A program made the translations under genes and the position numbers. From Sinohyriopsis cumingii (lineage: Eukaryota; Mollusca; Bivalvia; Unionida; Unionidae), in assembly GCA_028554795.2 (NCBI GenBank), contig CM068835.1, positions 33,236,311 through 33,300,310 on the forward strand: a stretch of DNA of 64,000 nucleotides, read 5' to 3'. Each line of letters opens with the position of its first letter. The stretch's first letter is position 1. Below the pieces are notes generated by a model. It was not told the DNA's origin, ran no database searches, and saw nothing but the letters and a program-made list of their open reading frames with translations. Below, one piece after another: positions 1 to 12,660 of this stretch.

Positions 1-780
1 AGCTATTTTAGAAGAGCGAAGCATGAAAATAAGATATATGAATAGTTCAGCATAAACATTCATTAGAGAATGACGGTGTTGAAAAAATGAGATTTTGTTA
101 TTGTAAAAGGCGATGATAGAGTAGAATGGATGGAATCAAGTCTTTGCTACCATTGAGCGCTCATGCATATATCTTTGCCAACACTCAAGTCTACATGATT
201 CTACTATAATAATAAAGTTCGATCATAGGATTTGTTGCTGGTAAACCTGTCGTCAGTTTGACAATTCTATGAGGTCAGATTGTCTAAGTTTAATGCTTCT
301 TTCGCTAATATTTCGAGAATTTCATTGAAGAGGGAGATAAAGAAACAGGTTGCTATCCCCAATCGTATCAGTAAATTCTTCCGAATGATAATGGTAGAGA
401 TCAGTATACGAGATGACCTGGCTCGTCCACCTACAAACACCGTATATTGACAGTCTTTTGTTGAATGTTAAAATAACAATTTACTGTCACTTCACAGAGT
501 ATGATACTGAATATCTTTTTTTTGTGTGAATATTTAAACGTTTCACGTAAATCACATCCCTCAAACAGTTTACAGAAACTGTATGAGAAGGAGTTTGAAG
601 TATTAATAAAATCAAGAGTAATTTGAAGAAATGTAGTAAAAGATTTAAGAAGGGTAATCTCGTTGGGAATAATTATCTTCTGTAACAATACATTAAATAT
701 CCCTAGTAGTACGAGGATCCAATGCGGTCTCAAAATAGGTCCGTATTCATATGATAACGTGTCTGTAATGTCATTTTGTA

Positions 781-820
<40 letters not shown>

Positions 821-3800
821 GATGTTTCACACAATATCGCGGATCCCACCTATATTAGTTTATATTCTTAGAAGAAGCGAAGTAATGTGATCTCTAGCCC
901 ATAATTAAAATATTAAATAGCCATGACCTTTTTCTTCATTTCTTCGTAAACTAGTCTTATTAAAGACAATTTTGAAACAAAGATTTACAGATGTTTTTTA
1001 GTGTTACGTTCCGCATCACGTGCAGCTAGTATTATCGTGTTTATGAACCCTTACTATTACAATAAACGGATATGGTAAATCATATGTCGGTGGTACTAAA
1101 CATCACCAAACAAAACTAAACAAAGAAATACCAGACACATGCATTTAAATAAATGGGCTTCTTTAATGCATTTACAACTGGAAAGAATTAAAATGAATGA
1201 ATATGAAAGATTAAACAGAATTAGCACTAACAAGCTTAACTATTCTTTAATTAGAAATGTACACAAGCATATATTATACGGGTAGTGATGTGAAGATTTA
1301 TATTTATTGTTTAATCACATTCACGCATAGCTGAAGAAAATTGTCATTAGACAAATGGATCAATTTTGGTTCTGTAAAGGGCAGCATTACTGAATGTTTA
1401 GGTTTATGGAGCTTATTGTAACATGAAAAGATTCAAATGAACACTAATAAAAGCCATAACAGTAATTGTCGGTGTTATTGATTTGTACAAGGAAAATGTG
1501 TCAGATTCATCTGAGGTAAGTGTAGATCACAGGTTAATGAATCCTATTACGCTAATGTTGTCGATAATTATGTATACTGTCTAATTATTACTTTGAGTGA
1601 TTCTTTCTTACTTTTGTTTTGTGTTCCAAGTATTCAGCATCATTACTGTTCTCACTGTGATCATTTGAAGTTATTTTTTTTAAAATTAGTTTTGCTCCAA
1701 TCATGTCATTGATATAAGCGAATTTGTTGTTATTAAATCCTTAGAATGATGCAGTACCCAAATATATAATCTAAAAATTGAAACAAAATTGATAGTTTGC
1801 CATAAATGTTATCAATTGGGTTGGCAGTGCGTCTGTTCTAATATATCTTTGTTAATTTGAGCCGTTCATTTCGATTGAGTATTTCCTTTTGAAATGGCTT
1901 TCCATGAAGCTGCTAATTTCATGTGCCTATACTCTTTTTACTCATTGACAACGAAAATATACTCCCCACTTCTAATTTCGTTCTCAGTGATCACGTTGCT
2001 ATCTGTTGACCGTTACTTGCGATATTGTTTAACTAAGTAATAGTTGATGTTACTCTTTCATCATGTTTAAGACATTCTTATGAGGGATCACTTCAAAACT
2101 TTTGGAACAATTCCTACAAGTTACATGTTAAATTCTTTGATGGTGATGGAATTATTAGGAGGTTAGTTATTCCCGATCAAAAGGCGCGAGTTGCTAAAAA
2201 TTTTACAACAGATTACATTGCATCCGCACTTGCCTCTAACCATTTCAAAGCATTCCCGTTTTGTATTTCTTTCCAATGACTTTTTGATCGTCGGCCATTT
2301 TGACCAGATCATTTTAATCTCAGTAACTTGCATATTTTATTGTGTTGCCATCTAAATCATGTTGTTTTAGCATTTGTTGATTTTTGAGTAAAACTTTTGT
2401 CGGATAAAATATCTAGAGCTAGCAGGCAGGCTATTGTGATATGGCTACAAAATAACCTGAAATATCAACTTAACACTTTCTTCAATATTCATTTTTGATA
2501 GTGAGCTAATTGTAAAACGCAATAGCTTTAAGAAAAGATAAACGTAAGCAACAACGAGAGCAGAGCCAAAGGTCACGTTGTATGGTGCGTTACTGATGTT
2601 CTTTGTTTCAGTTGTCATTCTTTTTACTTATCAAAATCATTAACAATACATATATGTACATAAGTTCGGCATACTCTTCCTGTTTGATTCTTTAATCTCT
2701 ATCCAAAGACTGGATCCAGACTATTCTCAATCTCAGATACTTTAATATGAATTAGTATATTGCTATCAAACCTTTCCAAATATAAATTAGTTTACATCCT
2801 CCTTAGTCAATGCGTTGTTGGAATATGGAAAATTGAAACCATCCAATACCACACTTTGCATGTGAAAGTTCGGACTATGGCATGATTCAATGAAACACAA
2901 TATAACAAAATCGAACAAAGCAACTTCAATATATCTCTTTTCTATGGCTAATACTTCAAATAATAATACAGTGCATTGTCTAAATAAAGTAATATCCTTA
3001 ATCATTTTAAGGATCGGACCAAAACGTATTTTTGCTGTTAGGTCTGAACTTTAAACTGCTTGTCTCCACAGAGCAACAACGTTGGTAAGATCCAGACAGT
3101 AGATAATACAGAAAGAATCAATACTAATAGGGAAAAATATATAAGGGCATTTCGCCTCTCTGTGGACTGTCGTCTTCTAAGATTGAGTTTTTCATGTGTC
3201 TCGAAAACGAAGAGCGCCGCCATTATGAAAACTTACAAACTTTTTCTCAAACTTTCCAAGCACCTGCCGTAAAGTCATGTAGAGACTCAAGAAAAACTCG
3301 CGGAAAAACTTAAGATAATTCTTCTTAGTGAAACGCCCGCCCTCATGTACGAAGATCGTATGTAAATATTTACGGAAAATATCTTGAGTACGTTATTTTG
3401 ATTAATTGGACCCAATATTTCGTAAAAGAGCTAGTCTAAACTGTTGTTTGGAACCCGAAATAAGCTTGCAGCAGAGATTTATTGATTCGTTTTTTTTTTG
3501 TAACCAAAATCAATCACGATACTCATTCTCTTCTCACCTTTTTGTAATCTATATCATCCAATAGACACATTACATTAATAGTTAACAAAGCTAAGATTAC
3601 AACTGTCAAACATCTATAAATTTCTTTAGTGTAAAATTTGCAACAAGAACAAACAACTCAACTGTTAATGATTCAAATAACAATAAATCATTATTTTGCC
3701 ATGCATAATTTACTGAATGGAAAGTTTAAATAATTGAAAACTACGAGCAGACTGCAATAGAGATACTGGACCGAACGGAGTAGCAGATGTGTGACATTCA

Positions 3801-4239
3801 GCACAGAATACACTGGAAGACAACGTCTTTATTCATCAGAAATCTAAAGGCATCATATGCTTACGGACAGAACATCTACCTAATGCTGGTATCAGTGCAT
3901 GATTGAAACACACGATGTACCTCCTGGCAATTATGGTGAGTATACATATATATTAAGGTAAAACCGTGATAGGTATATTAACAGCTGTTTTTCCTTCCGT
4001 ATATACAACTTTATTACCTTACTCACTTATCCAGTGTATGATAAAATTTGTAAGTAAGAATATTCTTTCGCCTTGTCTATGTTCCTAACAGCGCAACACT
4101 TTGACAAAACACATCTAACTCGCGCCTCAGGCAGCAAACTGTGATACCACACAAGTGGTATATTACTGTTATCTCACTATAAACTGCGACTCGTAGCGAT
4201 GTGACTGAACAATTGTTAAAGCTTCGTTAAAAATAAAAA

Positions 4240-4240
<1 letters not shown>
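1..4240. other. AT-rich host DNA without a recognisable gene
   Basis: Reading both strands I see only short frames with no family resemblance, no clear splice-bounded exon and no RNA gene. A (CT)n tract lies near 783-819. The frames around 3.0-3.3 kb overlap one another on both strands and look like chance. Confidence 0.6.
783..819. repeat. (CT)n microsatellite
   Basis: Uninterrupted CT dinucleotide run of about 18 units. Confidence 0.95.

Positions 4241-4276
<36 letters not shown>
4241..4276. repeat. (CA)n microsatellite
   Basis: About 18 CA units. It begins the first unit of the tandem duplication just downstream. Confidence 0.95.
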
Positions 4277-4277
<1 letters not shown>

Positions 4278-4503
4278 CTACATTGGAGAGTAGTGAGCTC
4301 GTTAAGAAGTGAATTCACCAAGGATGTGTTTATATTAAAACTCACATTGACAAATCCATACCGCGATGTAGTGTATCTAGCACACACACAGACACACATC
4401 TCCATTTGAGAGTAGTGAGCTCGTTAAGAAGTGAATTCGCCAAGGATGTGTTTATATTAAAACTCACATTAACAAATCCTTACCGCGATGTAGTGTATCT
4501 AGC
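4277..4503. repeat. Tandem duplication of a ~105-bp unit with CA-rich spacer
   Basis: The block starting gagagtagtgagctcgtt near 4284 and ending at tgtagtgtatctagca recurs about 120 bp later with only a few substitutions. A short CACACA-rich spacer lies between the copies. Frames through it are by-products of the repeat. Confidence 0.85.
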
Positions 4504-4596
4504 AAATTATTGGGGACTATATACATATATGTGATGATATCTAAGTGTTGTGTCTAATGCAATAGGGGTTGATGAATTGATTTACTAACGTAACTT

Positions 4597-4868
4597 TTAA
4601 AAAAAATTCAGCCATATCCTTTTGATGTCTTCAGTGTTGCAGTTTATATTGATGTCTAGCACTGGGACATAATGCCGCAGACATGTAGCATCATGGTCAT
4701 ATTATCTTGACACCAGGCCGACCAGTCGTAAAAACTAACCTCGTAATGCTGAGCACCTAGCATGGCAGCTGTTAGTGCCATTTTTATAAGTCTTTGGTAT
4801 GACTCGGCCGGGATTCGACTTCCCGCATCAAAGATGGATGCTTTAACCACTTATGCGACTGGAGCAGT
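4597..4868 (-). mobile_element. tRNA-derived SINE, copy 1
   Basis: Read on the minus strand it begins with a tRNA-like head. An A-box-like segment (GTGGTTAAAGCATCCATC) is followed by a B-box-like GGGAAGTCGAATCCC-type stretch, then a body containing cttggtcat/ctagcac-type sequence. The same body recurs near 56.8-57.1 kb and, cut short, near 59.1-59.25 kb, which shows it is a dispersed repeat. The 64-codon frame inside is not a gene. SINEs of this build are transcribed by RNA polymerase III and moved by LINE enzymes. The exact family is not assigned. Confidence 0.75.
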
Positions 4869-4871
4869 CCG

Positions 4872-7800
4872 GTCTTGATTATCATTCGCGACCGTTGATG
4901 TAAATCATGATGGTAATAAACAATTGTATAAGTGAGTATTATTATTGTGGAGGTTTAGTTGATTTCTGATCTAGGTCACATTCTCTTAATCTATTTGACT
5001 ATCATTTCTCTGTGCAACTGTTGGCAACTTTTGGGGATTACAATTCGCGGATTTTGTTTAGGTAATAGGAGGACTAAGACATGGGGAAAGAAGGTCTTGA
5101 CCTAAACTGTTTCAGTAGCAATAATCCCATCAATAAAAAGCTACATTTCCATTTACTTCGTTTCGTTCGGATCCTCATCAACTCATAATCGTTTCGAGGA
5201 AGCGTTAGACAAAATGTAGAATCTTGTCTTATATGGTAAATCACACGATACTAACACTTTATGGTAAATGTATATTTTCAACACAACATTTAATGCAAGA
5301 GTATTCGAACATAGCTTAAAAGACATGCAAACACGTGTCTAGACTTGACAAAGTTTTTATTGTATTTTCCCCTACTCAGCGCCATTGTATGAAGACTGTT
5401 CACGTGATAAAAGTGCAAACCGGACGACACAACAACCCAATCCAGGATCCACTCTCTCTCTCCCTGGTGCTTTAGTCCTAGTGGTGAGGAGTGCAGTTGG
5501 TACAAGCAATGCATAGAGGTAGGTATCTATTCAGTTTCTTCATCGCCATTTCAGCAGCAGCACCATCAACAATAGCAGAAGCATCTGCGGCATTGTATTC
5601 GTCATTATTGTTAAAACTGCAAATTCTACAACTAACGCAGTAACATAACAACTCTAAACATCACCAACACCATAACCCTATTATCGTCCTTGTAATCGTG
5701 ATCATTGATATCACTACAACCGCCAAAATCATCATCATTCCACAACCACACCATTGCTTTAGTTGTGACATGTCATTCATGCGTATCTTTCCTTTCTTAT
5801 CCTTATAATCAGATAAGTTCTGGAGAAATCTTTGAAACTGTTGTCATAAATAAGCTAGACAGCTGTCAATATTGTAGTAGAGGAACTGACACAAAAGCTA
5901 TGAATGTGTAGATCAGTGCCATTTTTCTTACATTAATTAATGTGTTCGAAACTAAGAGGAGGTTTGAAGACTAATTACTATAAACACTTTGAAAAATTTG
6001 ATACAAGAAATATTATCATCACTCACCCATTTTTATCTGCAGACTCTATACCTATGCGAAGGGAAACCTAGTGCATACGCCATTACACTCGCCGAAAAAG
6101 TTTGCAATCTTTACACCAAAATATGCCGGACCTGGATAAACGCTGTAAGGAAGTGCCTTATGATGAAACTAGTCCCAGTTCTTAGGAGCTGGGTCACCAT
6201 TACCTGCGATGGGATTTGAGAGAAGGCGTTTGACTCTCACTCAAAATGCTATCTCTCGCCATGTTATGGGGCACCTTCTATCTGCGATTTACCTTGCGAT
6301 GATTGGTGGAAATCGTTTTGGACCATAAAATCAGCGTTCATCAGTGCTACCGAGGAGAGCCTAAAAGGCTCAATCGATATTATTATAGGTTATCGGCGAA
6401 TTGATTGTCTAATTCCTACTTAGTATAATGTGGCAAGGTTTATAATTTTAGTATAGAGAGCTTATATTTCAATCCTCGAAATATGTGCACATCGGAAGAA
6501 CTAGTTGATTATGGGAGGACGTTACTGACGCCATTGCATCAAAGCTGGGTTGGTGGGATTCTGGGACGATCTGGTATGCTCAGTCTAAATCTTCAGCCTT
6601 GCCAGCATCGATAATGTAGAAGTGTTTATCACCGGGAAGTGTATATACGACCTGGGCAGCATTACGGTATCAAACTTTAACCTGACCGCGGTGACTGAAG
6701 GAGTAAGGAAAACAGTCAGAAATGGCGATCTGTTCTTGAGCGATATAGGAAACAAATTTGACTATATCTACGTGAAGCAGATGAAAGCATGTCAGGATTT
6801 AGAATGTCAGCGTGTCACACATGAGGTTACAGCTCCTACACACAAATACCTGCAGTGGTTACAGCACCTCCAAACAAACAAACATCGTCTGCGTTTGGCT
6901 TTTGCAATGATTACATGCACACTTGATTGTGTTCATCTTTTTTATCGTTATCGCTGACCTCTATCCCTCTCCCCCCCCCCCCCGAATATTACATAAGAGT
7001 TAGCATCCATGACCTGGGCCTTCTTTTTCTTGTAAGTTCTCAACACTTTCTTCTAATTAAGTGTCATTCAAGCCAATGCAAAATTGTACTTTTATTGTGA
7101 AGAAATGCATAATAATTACAAGTTTGAAATAACTAGTGTATTCTTGGGTCTAATCAGTTGGTTTTCATATAAAGGTGGGAAAACCGGGCTGAAGCAAATG
7201 GCCTTTTGTTCGTTTTTGGGTCATAGAAAAAGGAACTAGGTGGAACTTTTGAAACAAAAAAATGTCTCATTTCATCATTTGAAAAGAAAATAGTTTTTTT
7301 TCTTCTGTTATCGCCTTTTTCCTAATGACTAGCAGACAACAAACAGTTTCTCTACTAAACAAACCAGTGTCATGTCTGTTGTTCCATGCAGATTAGTGTT
7401 ACATCATGTATACTAGCGTACCTGCAATTTCTTCAACACGGAATATTTCATCAGTAAGAAACCATTTTGCACGTGAAAACATGGTTTCGGCCAGAACCTT
7501 TTTGGAATATATATATATATATACTGTTTGGTTGGCAGCTCTAACATTGCAAGTAATAAAATTATTCCTTCAAGTTCGAATTTGATGTAAAATCATAGCG
7601 AGGCTAATATTCACGTATTAGTCACAGATTCATAAAGTTCTAACTCAGCTTCAATTTGTTTCGATACTTTAAAAGAGTTAGCAATAGACTTTTCTCGGAA
7701 ATTATTAATCACAAACACGAACTTTATGATTTTAGGAGAGTGAGGGAAACTTGCAGGTTAATCGGAGCCAGAAAATTGTTTTCTTTTTCACTCATTCTCT

Positions 7801-7905
7801 GGCCATTATTGGATATAAGGGTAGAGTAAGAGATATGAATTGATTACATTTCATATTTTTGTTAATGAAAAACCGGACACTTTTCTGAAACATATGAACT
7901 GTACA

Positions 7906-7936
<31 letters not shown>

Positions 7937-8130
7937 TATCCAATAATTAAGGTCACCGGCACATGTCACATAATATATTTCAAGTAAATCCAGTGTGTAC
8001 TATGGTGTATTAAAATTTAATGTGGAATTCATCATACATATACATACAGAATTTCCTATAAAGATGCATTGTTGATATTATAACGGCGTTACTACCACTA
8101 AGTGTGTCATTCACCATTTCTATGAATTAT
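4872..8130. other. Gene-free stretch, nothing recognised
   Basis: Two ATG-less or weak frames (5989-6219 and 6622-6957, plus) are the longest. Neither resembles a known family, and no splice signals clearly frame them. A poly-C run (near 6970-6983), a short (TA)n and an (AAT)n tract (7906-7935) are present. Confidence 0.5.
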
Positions 8131-9200
8131 CAAAGACTGTGTCAGACGAAAAGCCGAACTGATACATTGAGAAGTATTTTGTTATGATTAATATATTTTT
8201 TTGGCTCATAAGGGATCCAATTTTTGTACGGATGGATAGAGATAATAAACTTCATTGAAATATTTCTTTCATAATTGGTCGTAAACTGGACAAACACAAA
8301 CGAAATGGACTTTTTCCGGCATAAATCACAGTACCTATTTTTTTGTCTCAATCCTACTATGCCTACCTTTCTCTATTTTCAGCAAACAACTTCTTAAATA
8401 AATATGATGATCCACATGATAGGTATTTTTCCCGTTTTAGTTAAGTTTTATATATACTGTAATACACATGTTTGTGAGAGTTACTAATATTGGTTTGCCA
8501 ATTCTTTGCAACAATAGTGAGACAAATTGTTTCTCGTCTCGAACACCTTGATTGATCCAGACATATCCAAAACCGAATCGAAATAACATGTCTTTAAATT
8601 TAGTAGACCGTTTCACACGCTTGATTTCATCTAATCATTTCAACATTAAATATCACTGATGTTGGTAGCAAGTTCAAGGCGGTCTTACAGCCTCCAGCGA
8701 GTATTTAATACATCGTAAAATAATACGACGAACAAAGTGGATATCTTTCGCACTCCACTAAGACAATCACATTATTGCTGGTTTTAGGAACACATCAATT
8801 CTGCATGCAACAGTTATATTGGACAATTTAAATATCTGCAGTGTATTCATATCCCCAAATTTCTGACCCCAAGCAAGCAGTTGGTTTTATCAAAAATCAA
8901 ATATTTTGCATACATCCTCTATACTAAAATAGTCAAATCGTTTTTGATAATTCAAAATCGTTGTAGCTGCTTTCTTTGCCTAAGTACGATCTGCTTTGTT
9001 TTTGTCCAAACCAGCCCTGGGTGAAGACTAAACCCATGTATTTGTAGTTAATCACTCATTTAATATGTCTGTCCTTTAAAATCCAAATCTCCTTTAGCTT
9101 GAGATATCCCCCATTTCTGAAAACAATGATATTAGTTTTATCCAGACTGACCATTATTCCTGTTTTATCACAGAAACGTTCATGACATTTATTTCTTGTT
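8130..9200 (-). mobile_element. LINE ORF2 3' fragment, decayed
   Basis: Minus-strand translation in several frames shows the C-terminal part of a non-LTR retrotransposon reverse transcriptase protein. In order, VSLDKTNIIVFRNGG (palm/thumb region, near 9150), a YKYMGLVFT segment (near 9040), EIWGYEY (near 8850), PKTSNN followed by a C-R-YPLC segment (near 8760), and NRYCDLCRK near 8335 followed by TNYERN. This order is typical of LINE ORF2 tails in molluscs. The upstream reverse transcriptase core and endonuclease are not present in the window. There are many stops and frame changes, so it is an old 5'-truncated copy. The family beyond 'LINE' is not fixed. Confidence 0.72.
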
Positions 9201-9932
9201 GCAGGAGTACCCACTGCATCAGTTCACATGTCTTATAATGTGTACATTTTATCATTCGGTTTAAACATTTCATATATTAACATGAAAATCAGTATTGCTA
9301 AATTGTGGCAATTCTTTTGTTGAATTTGAAAATATAGCAAATGTTTACAAAATCGAAAAATAGCTATAGTTACATAAAATATGCTTACCAGTTTTTCTCT
9401 GCTTGTAGTTTTTCTTCCTGCCAATTATCAAATATGTTTGAGACTCAAATGATTTAAAGATTTATATAGATTTAAAAAATTGCCACAACTTCCTAAAAAT
9501 GCACTTATATCATCTATGTGAATAAAACTATTACTACAAAATTTTAGTTTGTTTACTTGCTTGTTTTTGTTTAATTGTGCTTGCAAGGGATTTTGTTTAA
9601 AATAGGTGTCCGAAACTCATCTAGGTGTAGAAGAAACATTGGATAATTTATGTAATGGCATGAAAGTCTATTCAGTCCATCTTCTCATGACCACTTCGGC
9701 TTATGATAAAGCAATCCGTGCATAATCTGAAGTATAATATCTAGATTAAACACATACAGTTATATAAAATATACCTAATTTCTGTGTGCTATGAACTACA
9801 TTTCTGTCCTACGAACACATAGAAAGAATAGATAAAATAAATATGGTTTCAGCTTTAAATTGCATCAAGATTGATTTTAATACTTACATCTCCCATAAAC
9901 ATTAATATAGTGAATAAATAGTAAGCCTATTG

Positions 9933-9933
<1 letters not shown>

Positions 9934-9989
<56 letters not shown>
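9934..9989. repeat. (TA)n microsatellite
   Basis: Uninterrupted TA run of about 28 units. Confidence 0.95.
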
Positions 9990-9992
<3 letters not shown>

Positions 9993-10526
9993 CACATTCA
10001 TCATCTTATCTTTCATCCGATAAACGTTTAATGGAGAAATGTTAAACAGATTTTTGGGCTGTTACTTTGATCAAATGCAAAATGTTATTTGTATTTCCTT
10101 ATGTGCATTAGCATCGTAGTGAATTTTGCAAGCATGTCCGTCTTGATTTCTGTCACTCTACTTATTTTTTATTGTAAACATTGTCTTTTTTATTTTGGTT
10201 CTTTTAAACATGAAAATCGTATGTTTCACATTTCCTACAGTCTGGAAAGCATATGTAACTCTCACCTGGATATATTTTAATCCGTTATCAATTACGCTTG
10301 TTGATCGAGCACGCCGTTTGTAAATTGAAACATTATATTGATCTAATAAACACTAAACAATACGTTTGCATTTATTTCGCATTGGAAATAAGTGTTCTTG
10401 TATAATGAAACTATTTATCTTCTATCCAATGCATTATTTATTTCATGAGATAAAGCACAGTTAAAATTAATCTTAGTCTTTTGAGCTTATATGTTTAGAA
10501 AAGCAGGTAACTAGATACTACCACCA

Positions 10527-10529
<3 letters not shown>

Positions 10530-10585
<56 letters not shown>
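10530..10585. repeat. (TA)n microsatellite
   Basis: Uninterrupted TA run of about 28 units, preceding the 289-codon frame by ~220 bp. Confidence 0.95.
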
Positions 10586-10588
<3 letters not shown>

Positions 10589-10805
10589 AAATTAAGAATC
10601 TTGGTAGCATTCTCTGTGCACCATCTTAAGTTCTGTATATACAGATGAATGTTAACTGCTATCTATGTTTGATGTAAACTGGGAGTTTAAGCTTAAAATA
10701 AAAACTGTTTTCATTGGACAAAAGCTTCCCTCGGTTCAGATATAAACAGCCTGAATCTCATTATCCTCACCATTTAGTCTGCAGCGAACACAGAAAAAGT
10801 AACAC

Positions 10806-11675
10806 ATGAAAATGGAGCTAGCGACGGATATAATCCCATTTCAAGTGCTGAGTGCACTCCAAGGACTTGGACTTAAAGTTGAATCAGGATGGAGTATAAG
10901 AGCTCAAGTTAAACTTATAACTTTGCTCTTAGTGTGGGATAACGACACAGAAGATAAAGAGCCCAAGAGTCGTAACACGAGACAACGGAAACAGGCGGAG
11001 CGAAAGCAGACTCAGTTATCACGTGACCCCAGTGCTACGACTCAACAAATTAACAAACTACAGCAGTCTACCTCTCCTACTGTTACAACACAAGGGGCTA
11101 AGATTGAGAAAAAGGTTGCCCATACAAATACTGACCACGAGCCGTCAGTAACTCAACAACATCTTGCTGAGACAATCGAACAAGCAAAACAAGATAGTGC
11201 TACATCGATACTCAGCCAAATCAAGACAATGTTGGAAGACGGCCCCCTGGAAGTCGAAACTGCCACGCTGGCAGCGGACCTAAGAATATCATCATCTAGC
11301 GGCGAAGAAGCTGAGAAAACTGAACCAACTGAACTGAGAGATACAAAGAAAGACTCACAATACCGGAAAATGGGACTGGGATCTGCAATTGATGATATCA
11401 AAAAGGCGGGACACTACATCAATGCAGTTCAATACCTCAATTGGCGCTCATTGGATACCCAGAAACCACGACCGGCACAATGGCACTATGGAGTTAGAAT
11501 GTTGAGTCAATTCTACTATGAAGCCTTCTCAGAAGATTCACTACACCAGCAGACCGTAGCGGCTAGATATATCGCAGCACTCCACGGTTACGCCTTTCCT
11601 GACACAATTAAAGAAGAAAACAGGACAGCACAGCTATGCAGGGAGGCAGAAGACAAACGGGGAACGTTTGCCTAA
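10806..11675 (+). CDS. Unassigned 289-aa protein, single open frame
   Basis: I do not recognise the family. The frame opens with ATG (10806; a second in-frame ATG is two codons later), and its base composition is clearly richer in G+C than the surrounding DNA. Residues 1-45 form a hydrophobic/amphipathic head (FQVLSALQGLGLKVE). Residues ~48-190 are polar, rich in Gln, Thr, Lys and Glu and probably disordered. The last ~95 residues contain aromatic-rich segments (AVQYLNWRSL, QWHYGVRMLSQFYYEAF) that look like a folded domain. No signal peptide, zinc finger or catalytic motif is visible. A hairpin AGCCCTTTTTAGGGCT starts 7 nt after the stop. It could be a domesticated or mobile-element protein, an ORF1-like protein, or a single-exon host gene. 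The unbroken length argues for recent selection or recent insertion. Confidence 0.5.
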   Translation: MKMELATDIIPFQVLSALQGLGLKVESGWSIRAQVKLITLLLVWDNDTEDKEPKSRNTRQRKQAERKQTQLSRDPSATTQQINKLQQSTSPTVTTQGAKIEKKVAHTNTDHEPSVTQQHLAETIEQAKQDSATSILSQIKTMLEDGPLEVETATLAADLRISSSSGEEAEKTEPTELRDTKKDSQYRKMGLGSAIDDIKKAGHYINAVQYLNWRSLDTQKPRPAQWHYGVRMLSQFYYEAFSEDSLHQQTVAARYIAALHGYAFPDTIKEENRTAQLCREAEDKRGTFA

Positions 11676-11682
11676 ACAAAAA

Positions 11683-11698
11683 AGCCCTTTTTAGGGCT
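11683..11698 (+). promoter_or_regulatory. Histone-like hairpin after the 289-codon frame
   Basis: AGCCCT-TTTT-AGGGCT gives a perfect 6-bp stem with a 4-nt loop, 7 nt after the TAA stop. It resembles the histone mRNA 3' stem-loop, but its loop ends in T rather than the usual C, and no ACCCA or clear purine block follows. A chance hairpin or a simple terminator-like structure is possible. Confidence 0.35.
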
Positions 11699-11699
11699 C

Positions 11700-12660
11700 C
11701 AAAATTGCCTCTAAAATTATAGGGAACCGTTTTGGCTTGGTATCCCTCCAGGACAAAAACTTTATTTACACTAATCCGATCCATTGGTACACCGCACAAT
11801 TGTTAAAACTTTTACGACCTAACAGTGACTCAACTTTTAAATGTCGCTTAGACATATAGTTAAATAGGGCTACTAGGGAATAATTATGTACACTAAGTAC
11901 TAGTATTAGAAAGACTATTATGAATTAGGAAAATTAATAGACTTGAATGATTTGAACTAATTGCACAGGTGGCTAACGCATTATTGGTATATTTTATGTC
12001 CATTAGTAAAACTGGACTTGATTTGAAACAAGTACGGGCTGGCGTTTCGGGGAGTACTTGACGTCCGTGGCTGGCTTGCGGAGCACCTTTTCCTCCTTTA
12101 CCACACTCGAACATCGTACACGTGGCAGAATGTGGAACGATTTCCACCTGCCACAAGCCCATGTATCCTAGTGTGACGTCATCGCTGCCGACCAATCGTA
12201 GCGGGCGTCACATACTGCTTGGGTTGACACCTGGGGCATTTCAATCCAACTGGACTAGCATGAGTGCGTGTTTCAATTGCCACTCATGTAAAAAGCCTTA
12301 CACTTAGGTTATTAAGGACTAAATAGTCTTACAACCTAACGGCTATAATTAAAAAGTACTCTTTGAGTACATTAAAGTCTGGGGGATGTGGTACCATTCC
12401 TTCCCTCATGAGTAATTAAAAATCACATTATGTGAATTAAACAGTGATACACGTTCATTAGAACGCACATCACTATAATCAAATGACTGACTGAGTATCC
12501 TCACCAAATGTGTTAATAGAGTTATTGCACACCATTTTGTTTCCTGAACGACATAGGCTTGCATGAAATCTTTGAATCTTACAAAAACAAGACAACCACT
12601 GACAGTTGACATAGTTTCACACATAAATGGCCACATCACCGGGCTTTACATTAAACGTTG
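11700..12660. other. G+C-richer tail of the 289-codon locus
   Basis: This stretch keeps a composition unlike the AT-rich flanks. It contains CpG-rich segments (near 12040-12070 and 12170-12215) but no frame longer than about 100 codons that resembles a protein family. It may belong to the same inserted unit as the 289-codon frame. No inverted ends or target duplication could be seen by eye. Confidence 0.35.

Larger units (their letters stand above)
9200..10680. other. AT-rich DNA with two long (TA)n tracts, no gene seen
   Basis: Contains (TA)n runs at 9934-9989 and 10530-10585. Frames are short and of biased, AT-driven composition. Confidence 0.6.

Noticed and set aside
4656-4850. 64-codon minus frame
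   Set aside because: Inside a SINE copy.
12122-12307. 61-codon Cys-rich plus frame (CFNCHSCKKPYT)
   Set aside because: Suggestive CxxC pairs but short, no homologue recognised, and overlapping minus frames are equally open.
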